Source: Sinonovacula constricta
Lineage: Eukaryota; Mollusca; Bivalvia; Cardiida; Solecurtidae
Length of the DNA: 64,000 nt
Direction of reading: 5' to 3'
Assembly: GCA_007844125.1 (NCBI GenBank)
Contig: CM017573.1
Span: 7,700,679 to 7,764,678 of the forward strand
The number at the start of each line of letters is the position of its first letter. The stretch's first letter is position 1. Made by a program: the position numbers and the translations under genes. This document shows, piece after piece, positions 12,001 through 24,000 of the stretch. Under the pieces are notes generated by a model. That model did no database searches, was not told where the DNA came from, and saw nothing but the letters and a program-made list of their open reading frames with translations.

Positions 12001-15000
12001 TAACTAACAAGGGAGACAATTTCCATTTCACCAATGTACCCCATTAGTTTTCATTGAAGATAATTGTAAGTCATTAATATTTCAAAGTTAAGCCAATCTG
12101 TTAATAAATTATGCCTATTTAGTGAAAAATTATGCATTAAAACATTTTTTTTCAGTTCAGTTTTACATTTTTCCTGCGTGTTTTACACATGTTTTACACA
12201 TGGTGTTTTACAGCAAGACAAAATACATGCATAAATAACGTGACAAAATGCAGAGGACATGGAATTATCTGAAGAGCAAGTAAAATGTAATAATAATCAT
12301 TATCTTACCTTATTAACAAAATATTTGTACCTTGAATGTTTTTTTAATTCCTTCTGAGTTTACTTCCATTGATAAAGCAAACTTTCACTTAGTAGGCCAA
12401 GTGTAATAGTACCTTTTAAAATATAGAGAAAATTTTTTTTGCCACATACATGTTATTTGAAATTCCATCCATAATGTTCCATGTGACATTGTCGCAATGG
12501 GCTAAAAATAGAATGCTAGTATTCTGATATTCTGAGGACGTTAAAGTTGTGCCCCAATTTGTCATGTGTTAATCAGTTTGTGCTTGTGTTTATGTGTGTG
12601 TGTGTGTGTGTGTTTGTGTATCAGTGTGCAAATGTTGATTTTATTTAAAAATGTGTTGATTGCAGAGACATTTTATTTGACACATGATATTTGAACAAGT
12701 GAATTATATTTCTTTTGTCTGTTTGTTGTTTTATGTCTGTGCATGTTAATTCTAAAATAAAGCGCTTTTTAAAATGTTGAATAAAACTGTTTTTGCTTAC
12801 TTAACTGTGTATGCCTGTAAAGAAAACAAACAATGAAATAAATAAATTGTAATATTTATTCAACAAATACATACACGTAAAGAAACAAACAGGATTATTG
12901 TTCAGAAGATTCAGTAAATCCTCCTAAACCTGACTGAACATCATATAGACATGTGTACGTATGCAGATACAAACAGTGTATTAACGTGACGTTTCATAAT
13001 CATTCTTAGTGATGACCAGATGTCAATGCTGATCGGTTAAACATCTTGCTTGGCTGAACTCAAGCGTAGGTCCCTTGGGTGTTCGAGCGACCGAGGTTTG
13101 ACTGTATTTTAAATTATTGGAAAATACAATTCAGTACTTATTACTTTAATTTCCTATTCTAATGCTGGGGTCTGAAAAGTTTTCCGTTAAAATATTTCCA
13201 GGTTTTGTCCCAATGTCTAACCTTTATTTGCAGAAAATGTGTTTTTTTGCAGCTGAAGACTGCTTTCGAACGAAATGTACTCTTACACTTACACAGAGTA
13301 AAAGAGCGCTTTTCAGTTCTTTGATTTGGTCTGCTGTTAGTCTTATTGATTGCCATCAAGTCTGCACAAATGACTTCTTGCAAATGTAAATGTGGGTGTT
13401 CTTAAATGCAGCTATTTTATGAAATTCTCTGAGAGTAGTTTTAAAAGATCAATTAGTCTTATTTTCAAGTTACATCGTGGCGCATTTCATTAAAAATAAC
13501 AAAAATAAAGAAGTATATTTTGAAATAACAAATTTAAAGTTAATATTGATATTCTTATAAATATTTATATATTTATATAAAGCAGACCGCTGTAAAGTCT
13601 AACGTCTCATGGATTTGATACCAGTAAGACTAATCATCTATGTCCATGACGAGTTGTTATATGTTTAATATTATCTTATCTTTAATAAAATCTTTAATAT
13701 GTTATTATGAAAGCAAGATGCTAAACTTAAAGTTTTAAAAGCAAAAATTCCATCAATAGCACTAGACCGACCGCAATAGCTCAAGTGGTAGAGCGTCAGC
13801 TTGCGGATCGGGAGGTCATGGGTTTAAATGTTGGCCGGGTCAAACCATTGACTCTAAAGTTGGTAGTAGTGGCTTCTAATGCTCTGGGCTAAGGGGACAG
13901 CATTACACCTGATGCGTCGGTGTCAGTATAATGGACCGGCTGGATTCAGTCCCTGGGCACCTCATGAGTGCCCCTGTGCTATAATGATAGTAATGTTGCT
14001 GCCCAGTATCGGCAAATATGCCGGCTAATCCCATCCCAACCTCAGGCATGGCTTGCTATGCTTCATACACCTTCTGTACTGCCATTTCTGGTTCATACCC
14101 ACGTCCTCTCGGGGTACTCACAGCCACTAACACAGTGTGGTATCTCTAGGTATTGAAAAGGTTAAGATTTTTGCTTTCAGCTAGGGATGTCAACAACCAT
14201 TTTTACCTTCCTGATAACCATCTTGACACACCAGATAGTATCCGGTTAATGGATAGCGTCCTTTTAACGGATAGTATCCGGTTAATGGCAGTAAATTCAT
14301 GTTTACAACATTATAAAAATAATAAGTACCTTTTCTTGTTCTACATTATTTATTTATATATTTGTGTCAACTTCTCTAGACCAAGTCTTGACGATTTCTT
14401 GTTTAATATTTTATTATGACAGCAAGATGACAAACTTAAACTAAAATCCCCTCAAAACCAATAGTTGAATACTTCAGTCAAGGCAGGAAAACCGGACCGG
14501 GATGCGCAGTCGGTAGACTGTCGGCTCAAGGTACGGGAGGCCCCAGGTTCAAACCCGGGCTGCAACATATCAGTCTTAAAAAAATGGTAGTGGTATAGCT
14601 CCCTTGTTGATGCTCAAGCAAATATAAGGGTAGTTCCAAGACTGGTTGGCCCAGTGTCAGGATATTGTGACTGGGAGTGATATCATGCCAGGTGTTCACG
14701 GCATGCTATACACAGTAAAGGCAGCACTATATCTGCTTCAAGCGGACACTGTCTCCAGATAACTGAAATATTGTTGGTGGGAATATAAACCCAGTAAACA
14801 AGGCGAGATAAGGGTGCAGGGAGAAGTGGTTGTGTGTAGGGATGTAATACTACAGAGTGATATGAAAAATGGATATTTGAGAATATTTATGACGTAGTTG
14901 TGTGCATTTAAAACATTTAAATTGATAGCTGATCGCTATACAGATACACATGCAATATCAGGTTATCTGGTTTAGTGGTTATACGTTGACATCCCTACAT

Positions 15001-18000
15001 TGAACTCAATGCTGTGCTTAATCAGACTGCCTTTTGTAGAGATAATGAAAATAATACAATGTCTGTGTGCTGACTCCTTGTCATGCTTGGAATTTTCATT
15101 GATAATTCTATTATCAAATTTTATTTAATTAATTTATATGTTAAAGTGGAAGTCACATTTTTTTTTATTGTTTTTTTTTATTTGTCTATGGAAATAGAGT
15201 GATAGAAGATGTCGATAATAATGTGAAACATGCAGGAAAACATGTAGCAGGATTGCAATTATTCTATTTACAAGCAAGTTGAAATTGCCTTTAATTAATA
15301 GTGAAAATCAATTGGAACTTCTCGAGTAATTCCGTTCTCAGGACAGTCATCTCTCAAATGTATCTGGTGCAATGATACGTGCTCAAATCACTATCGTTTT
15401 GATCGCCGGAAGTCGGAAAAAGATGCTTAAAATGCACAAAACATAAACAATGGCGTCATTTGACAGCTGTGTCTTTGCTGCGCCAGGTAAATTAAACTTG
15501 GATGATATAAATTTAAAGCAGCCACAAAGTGAAGTTTTACAGGCATCGTACTATAGCGAGCTGTCATCTGAGCAGTCATCTTTGTTTTGACGTCTGTCAC
15601 AAAGGAAGTCCCATTCATTGCCACTGCTCTAATGCCTTTTTTATGCAAATCTGTGTACAATATCAATTGCAAAACTGACAACCTTAGACTACAGTTTTTG
15701 TTGTTTTTTCACTCATGTCTGCTTTACAATGAACATGATAAACGTGTCTCTTCATGTTGAGCACTTAAGGACCCAGAAATAGCCCTCTTTAGAGTCCTGC
15801 TCCACCCTAAACATGACACCATGCTGTGAGGTCACAGATGGATTCTTAATTTGTTAGAGAGTTGGTTTTATACCAGGTGTTTTGGGCGTAAAGGCAGCAC
15901 TAAATGTGCAGTGGACATCGTCTCCAGATAACTGAAATAACTGACTTGCAGTGCGCCGGTGGTTCTACCCAGACATTTGTGTGGAGTCTTCCTCCACCAA
16001 ATAGTAATGGACAACGCTATAATGACAATAATTGGTCGCTAAGATGTATTTGAAAAACAAAAGAACAACAAAACATAAGATTTGCATTAATTTATATCTT
16101 GACCTGAAAATTATAGCCCTTTTTATCAGTTAACAACTGATTTGTTTAATGTTTAACTTGGATTCTTGTAATTTGGTTTTCTCTCACAGGACCGGCCGCA
16201 ATAGCTCAGGTGGTAGAGCATCGCCTTGTGGATCAGGAGGTCGTGGGTTCAAACCCCGACTGGGTCAAACCAAAGACTTTAAAGTTGGTAGTAGTAACTT
16301 CCTTCCTAATGCTTGAGGCTAAGGGGACAGATTACGCCTGACTCGTCAGTGTCAGTATAATGGACCGGCTGGGTTCAGTCCCTGGGCACCTCATAAGTGC
16401 CCCTGTGCTATAATGGTAGAAATCTTGCTGCACAGTATCTGCAAATATGCCGGCTAATCCCAATCCTAATTCCGATCTCCCACAGGAGCCAAAGTAATGA
16501 TGGTTGGAACGCACGCAGATTTATGCAGCCCGGAACATACAGATTCTGCCGTGATGCACATTCTACAGAGAATGCACAGGGAAGAAGCAGTTAAAGTACA
16601 GGTAATATTTTTGTCCACTCTTACTAACGTCGGATCTTACAAAATGTAAGATCTTAGAAAATGTTAGATCTTACAAAATGTTAGATCTGATGACAGCCCG
16701 CAAATACCTTCTATAAACAAGAATGGTTTACCCCGATAACTATTTTTATAACAGCCAATCAGGGAGTGTTATGCATAACACTTTTGGTAAGAGTCGCAAA
16801 ATGGCCGCTATCAATGATGTAGTAGAAAAATCACTCAGTTTAAGTTTGTTCTGAAACTGCTTGTTAGTTAACTTTTGACCTAAAGATGTTACTGTTGTTG
16901 TAACAAATGGGACAACACGTACAACGCACCTGTCTTCAGTGACGTAAGTCTTGCGCGGAGAGTCCATGTTTACATTTCCGCATCTTTTAAAATAATATGT
17001 TCGAAACGCTTGGATCGTTATTTGCTTTTGTGATTTTGTAGGCGACAATCTGATTAGTTGGGAAGGTTTTATTGACTTGTCATCAGATCCTTATAGCGGA
17101 GCAGTTTTCAGGATATGATTTTAATCAGATTGTATCTTTGTCCAAAATTCTATAAATAGTAATCTATTGGTTCATTCTATAGAAATCTCTAACCAACATT
17201 CTATTTATAGAAAGTCATCTGACAATATTTATTCTAAAAACAGATGATGACATCTCTAGCCAACAGTCTATAAATCGAAAGCTATGCAACTAGGTCTATT
17301 CTAAAAATAGATGGTGACATCACTAGCCAATTTCTATTTATAGACAGGGATGTTGGAAGATTTATTCTATAAATAGATTATTTCTCATAGGATCTGTTTC
17401 AATCAGGACTTTTTGTTTATGTTCAAAAAAAAAAATTGCTTTTACTTTATTAGCAAGCTGTAAACATCTGTCATGGAATAAAAGGTTGACATCAATCATT
17501 TTGGCACACGTTGACAGAATCCCCTCTATGAATTTTCAGACAATTTGTATGCTATGCATTTATTTCATAGAATATATTTCATATGTTATATTTCATATGC
17601 TAATTTCATGTTATATTTCATAAGGTATATTTCATATGCTAAATTTCATATGTTATATTTCATATGTTATATTTCTTGTAAGACATTGAGCAAGTGCTTT
17701 TTTCTACCAAGACAAGTCTGGGGTCCTCACCCATCAAGCATTAGCTGAACACTTAGAATCTGATTATAATTGTGTCCGTGTGATGTGGCAAAACAACAAC
17801 ATCAACAACAACACATTATTTTGTCCAGGATTTTGAGCGAGTGCTGAAGACAGAGCAAGAGCGCCTGGAGATGGCAATGAAGGAATCGGGGCAGCAGTTC
17901 CCTGACCTAGAGACCCAGCGGCAGCAGGAGCGCGTCCAACAAATGGAGAAATTGCTACAGAGACGCGTTAAACTGCCCAACACAATATTTGTGGTCAGCT

Positions 18001-21000
18001 GTGCAGAGGTACTCTCTGGTGAGTTGAGAATTTAGATAGCTTAGAAATATGATATTGAATATTATTTTGTGTAGAAAAATCTAAGGTCCTATTTTACTTT
18101 CTTATATTATTCCATTATTTATAAGAAACTAATCTTTGCTGATTTAAACATTATCTACAATTAAGAGCATAGAATGATAGAATTATGATCAGTTTTTCAT
18201 CTTTTAGCGAGTTTGAATTCCTGTTGAGGCACAATGTGCAAAAGAGGTGGTCCAGCTGGTCTGCGGTGCTCTGGTGGTTCTACCCAGACATTTGTCTGAT
18301 GTCTTTTTGGTCACCACCAGCACGCTGGTGGTTCTACCCAGACATTTGTCTGGGGTCTTCTGGGTGACCTGCAGCTCGCTGGTAGTTCTACCTGGACATT
18401 TGTCTCTGGTATTCTGGGTGACCTGCAGTGTACTCATGGGTCTACCTGGACATTTGTCTCTGGTATTCTGGGTGACCTGCAGTGAACTGATGGGTCTACC
18501 TGACATTTGTCTCTGGTATTCTGGGTGACCTGCAGTGTACTGATGGGTCTACCTGGACATTTGTCTCTGGTATTCTGGGTGACCTGCAGTGTATGGGTCT
18601 ACCTGGACATTTGTCTCTGGTATTCTGGGTGACCTGCAGTGTACTGATGGGTCTACCTGGACATTTGTCTCTGGTATTCTGAGTGACCTGCAGTGTACTG
18701 ATGGGTCTACCTGGACATTTGTCTCTGGTATTCTGGGTGACCTGCAGTGTACTGATGGGTCTACATGTACCTGGACATTTGTCTCTGGTATTCTGGGTGA
18801 CCTGCAATGTACTGATGGGTCTACCTGGACATTTGTCTGGGGTATTCTGGGTGACCTGCAGTGTATTGTTGGGTCTACCTGGACATTTGTCTCTGGTATT
18901 CTGGGTGACCTGCAGTGTACTGTTGGGTCTACCTGGACATTTGTCTCTGGTATTCTGGGTGACCTGCAGTGAACTGATGGGTCTACCTGGACATTTGTCT
19001 CTGGTATTCTGGGTGACCTGCAGTGTACTGATGGGTCTACCTGGTCATTTGTCTCTGGTATTCTGGGTGACCTGCAATGTACTGATGGGTCTACCTGGAC
19101 ATTTGTCTCTGGTATTCTGGGTGACCTGCAATGTACTGATGGGTCTACCTGGACATTTGTCTCTGGTATTCTGGGTGACCTGCAGTGTACTGATGGGTCT
19201 ACCTGGTCATTTGTCTCTGGTATTCTGGGTGACCTGCAATGTACTGATGGGTCTACCTGGACATTTGTCTGGGGTATTCTGGGTGACCTGCAGTGAACTG
19301 ATGGGTCTACCTGGACATTTGTCTCTGGTATTCTGGGTGACCTGCAGTGAACTGATGGGTCTACCTGGACATTTGTCTCTGGTATTCTGGGTGACCTGCA
19401 GTGTATGGGTCTACCTGGACATTTGTCTGGGGTATTCTGGGTGACCTGCAATGTACTGATGGGTCTACCTGGACATTTGTCTCTGGTATTCTGAGTGACC
19501 TGCAGTGAACTGATGGGTCTACCTGGACATTTGTCTCTGGTATTCTGGGTGACCTGCAATGTACTGATGGGTCTACCTGGACATTTGTCTCTGGTATTCT
19601 GAGTGACCTGCAGTGAACTGATGGGTCTACCTGGACATTTGTCTCTGGTATTCTGGGTGACCTGCAATGTACTGATGGGTCTACCTGGACATTTGTCTGG
19701 GGTATTCTGGGTGACCTGCAGTGAACTGATGGGTCTACCTGGACATTTGTCTCTGGTATTCTGGGTGACCTGCAGTGTACTGATGGGTCTACCTGACATT
19801 TGTCTCTGGTATTCTGGGTGACCTGCAATGTACTGATGGGTCTACCTGACATTTGTCTCTGGTATTCTGGGTGACCTGCAATGTACTGATGGGTCTACCT
19901 GACATTTGTCTCTGGTATTCTGGGTGACCTGCAGTGTACTGATGGGTCTACCTGGACATTTGTCTGGGGTATTCTGGGTGACCTGCAGTGTACTGATGGG
20001 TCTACCTGGACATTTGTCTGGGGTATTCTGGGTGACCTGCAGTGAACTGATGGGTCTACCTGGACATTTGTCTGGGGTATTCTGGGTGACCTGCAGTGTA
20101 CTGATGGGTCTACCTGGACATTTGTCTCTGGTATTCTGGGTGACCTGCAGTGTACTGATGGGTCTACCTGGACATTTGTCTCTGGTATTCTGGGTGACCT
20201 GCAGTGTACTGATGGGTCTACCTGGACATTTGTCTGGGGTATTCTGGGTGACCTGCAGTGAACTGATGGGTCTACCTGGACATTTGTCTGGGGTATTCTG
20301 GGTGACCTGCAGTGTACTGATGGGTCTACCTGGACATTTGTCTGGGGTATTCTGGGTGACCTGCAGTGTACTGATGGGTCTACCTGGACATTTGTCTCTG
20401 GTATTCTGGGTGACCTGCAATGTACTGATGGGTCTACCTGGACATTTGTCTCTGGTATTCTGGGTGACCTGCAGTGTATGGGTCTACCTGGACATTTGTC
20501 TCTGGTATTCTGGGTGACCTGCAGTGTACTGATGGGTCTACCTGGACATTTGTCTCTGGTATTCTGGGTGACCTGCAGTGTACTGATGGTTCTTCCTGGA
20601 CATTTGTCTGGGGTATTCTGGGTGACCTGCAGTGTACTGATAGGTCTACCTGGACATTTGTCTCTGGTATTCTGGGTGACCTGCAGTGTACTGATGGGTC
20701 TACCTGGACATTTGTCTCTTGTATTCTGGGTGACCTGCAGTGTACTGATGGGTCTACCTGGACATTTGTCTGGGGTATTCTGGGTGACCTGCAGTGAACT
20801 GATGGGTCTACCTGGACATTTGTCTCTGGTATTCTGAGTGACCTGCAGTATACTGATGGGTCTACCTGGACATTTGTCTCTGGTATTCTAGGTGACCTGC
20901 AGTGTACTGATGGGTCTATCTGGACATTTGTCTGGGGTATTCTGGGTGACCTGCAGTGTACTGATGGGTCTACCTGGACATTTGTCTCTGGTATTCTGGG

Positions 21001-24000
21001 TGACCTGCAGTGTACTGATGGGTCTACCTGGACATTTGTCTCTGGTATTCTGGGTGACCTGCAATGTACTGATGGGTCTACCTGGACATTTGTCTCTGGT
21101 ATTCTGGGTGACCTGCAGTGTATGGGTCTACCTGGACATTTGTCTCTGGTATTCTGGGTGACCTGCAGTGTATGGGTCTACCTGGACATTTGTCTCTGGT
21201 ATTCTGGGCGACCTGCAGTGTATGGGTCTACCTGGACATTTGTCTCTGGTATTCTGGGTGACCTGCAATGTACTGATGGGTCTACCTGGACATTTGTCTC
21301 TGGTATTCTGGGTGACCTGCAGTGTACTGATGGGTCTACCTGGACATTTGTCTCTGGTATTCTGGGTGACCTGCAGTGTACTGATGGGTCTACCTGGACA
21401 TTTGTCTCTGGTATTCTAGGTGACCTGCAGTGTACTGATGGGTCTATCTGGACATTTGTCTGGGGTATTCTGGGTGACCTGCAGTGTACTGATGGGTCTA
21501 CCTGGACATTTGTCTGGGGTATTCTGGGTGACCTGCAGTGTACTGATGGGTCTACCTGGACATTTGTCTGGGGTATTCTGGGTGACCTGCAGTGAACTGA
21601 TGGGTCTACCTGGACATTTGTCTGGGGTATTCTGGGTGACCTGCAGTGTACTGATGGGTCTACCTGGACATTTGTCTCTGGTATTCTGGGTGACCTGCAG
21701 TGTACTGATGGGTCTACCTGGACATTTGTCTCTGGTATTCTGGGTGACCTGCAGTGTACTGATGGGTCTACCTGGACATTTGTCTGGGGTATTCTGGGTG
21801 ACCTGCAGTGAACTGATGGGTCTACCTGGACATTTGTCTGGGGTATTCTGGGTGACCTGCAGTGTACTGATGGGTCTACCTGGACATTTGTCTGGGGTAT
21901 TCTGGGTGACCTGCAGTGTACTGATGGGTCTACCTGGACATTTGTCTCTGGTATTCTGGGTGACCTGCAATGTACTGATGGGTCTACCTGGACATTTGTC
22001 TCTGGTATTCTGGGTGACCTGCAGTGTATGGGTCTACCTGGACATTTGTCTCTGGTATTCTGGGTGACCTGCAATGTACTGATGGGTCTACCTGGACATT
22101 TGTCTCTGGTATTCTGGGTGACCTGCAGTGTACTGATGGTTCTTCCTGGACATTTGTCTGGGGTATTCTGGGTGACCTGCAGTGTACTGATGGGTCTACC
22201 TGGACATTTGTCTCTTGTATTCTGGGTGACCTGCAGTGTACTGATAGGTCTACCTGGACATTTGTCTCTGGTATTCTGGGTGACCTGCAGTGTACTGATG
22301 GGTCTACCTGGACATTTGTCTCTGGTATTCTGGGTGACCTGCAGTGTACTGATGGGTCTACCTGGACATTTGTCTCTTGTATTCTGGGTGACCTGCAGTG
22401 TACTGATGGGTCTACCTGGACATTTGTCTGGGGTATTCTGGGTGACCTGCAGTGAACTGATGGGTCTACCTGGACATTTGTCTCTGGTATTCTGAGTGAC
22501 CTGCAGTATACTGATGGGTCTACCTGGACATTTGTCTCTGGTATTCTAGGTGACCTGCAGTGTACTGATGGGTCTATCTGGACATTTGTCTGGGGTATTC
22601 TGGGTGACCTGCAGTGTACTGATGGGTCTACCTGGACATTTGTCTCTGGTATTCTGGGTGACCTGCAGTGTACTGATGGGTCTACCTGGACATTTGTCTC
22701 TGGTATTCTGGGTGACCTGCAATGTACTGATGGGTCTACCTGGACATTTGTCTCTGGTATTCTGGGTGACCTGCAGTGTATGGGTCTACCTGGACATTTG
22801 TCTCTGGTATTCTGGGTGACCTGCAGTGTATGGGTCTACCTGGACATTTGTCTCTGGTATTCTGGGCGACCTGCAGTGTATGGGTCTACCTGGACATTTG
22901 TCTCTGGTATTCTGGGTGACCTGCAATGTACTGATGGGTCTACCTGGACATTTGTCTCTGGTATTCTGGGTGACCTGCAGTGTACTGATGGGTCTACCTG
23001 GACATTTGTCTCTGGTATTCTGGGTGACCTGCAGTGTACTGATGGGTCTACCTGGACATTTGTCTCTGGTATTCTAGGTGACCTGCAGTGTACTGATGGG
23101 TCTATCTGGACATTTGTCTGGGGTATTCTGGGTGACCTGCAGTGTACTGATGGGTCTACCTGGACATTTGTCTGGGGTATTCTGGGTGACCTGCAATGTA
23201 CTGATGGGTCTACCTGGTCATTTGTCTTTGGTATTCTGGGTGACCTGCAGTGTACTGATGGGTCTACCTGACATTTGTCTGGGGTATTCTGGGTGACCTG
23301 CAGTGAACTGATGGGTCTACCTGGACATTTGTCTGGGGTATTCTGGGTGACCTGCAGTGTACTGTTAGGTCTACCTGGACATTTGTCTCTGGTATTCTGG
23401 GTGACCTGCAATGTACTGATGGGTCTACCTGGACATTTGTCTGGGGTATTCTGGGTGACCTGCAGTATACTGATGGGTCTACCTGGACATTTGTCTGGGG
23501 TATTCTGGGTGACCTGCAGTATACTGATGGGTCTACCTGGACATTTGTCTGGGGTATTCTGGGTGACCTGCAGTATACTGATGGGTCTACCTGGACATTT
23601 GTCTCTGGTATTCTGGGTGACCTGCAGTGTATTGTTGGGTCTACCTGGACATTTGTCTGGGGTATTCTGGGTGACCTGCAGTGTACTGATGGGTCTACCT
23701 GGACATTTGTCTGGGGTATTCTGGGTGACCTGCAGTGAACTGATGGGTCTACCTGGACATTTGTCTGGGGTATTCTGGGTGACCTGCAGTATACTGATGG
23801 GTCTACCTGGACATTTGTCTCTGGTATTCTGGGTGACCTGCAGTGTACTGATGGGTCTACCTGCTTTGTACCCCTGGTTCTACCCAGATATGAGTTTGTA
23901 TCATTTCCCTCTACCACCAATCTCTGAAAAGTTTAAACCAGGGTTTTCCCTGACGCACAAATCCTGCGTCATTGTCACATTTTTGTCTGTTAATGACCCT

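Larger units (their letters stand above)
18190..23930 (+). mobile_element. SINE-C copy split by its own internal expansion
   Basis: Left edge 'gagtttgaattcctgttgag' and 'ggtccagctggtctgcggtg' match the SINE-C middle; right edge 'cccctggttctacccagata' and 'ccctctaccaccaatctctg' match its 3' part. Between them is the 54-bp array, whose first units grade from SINE sequence into the array consensus. Confidence 0.85.

Noticed and set aside
13766..13850. tRNA genes suggested by A/B boxes in SINE heads (also 14491, 16191, 30974, 33702, 38865, 51281)
   Set aside because: Each box pair is followed by the fixed SINE body and the same family recurs many times; acceptor-stem pairing is not maintained. 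They are tRNA-derived SINEs.
16746..17048. 100-codon frame on - in ROCO intron 5
   Set aside because: No domain, AT-rich composition, and it lies within a small inverted-repeat element.
18549..19799. 416-codon open frame on - (and many others of 70-300 codons on both strands to 24006)
   Set aside because: Periodic artefacts of the 54-bp array: the unit is 18 codons without stops in several frames, there is no start context or splice link, and the array derives from a SINE.
18390..23865. CRISPR-like regular repeats
   Set aside because: Units are contiguous with no unique spacers, the genome is eukaryotic and there are no cas genes.
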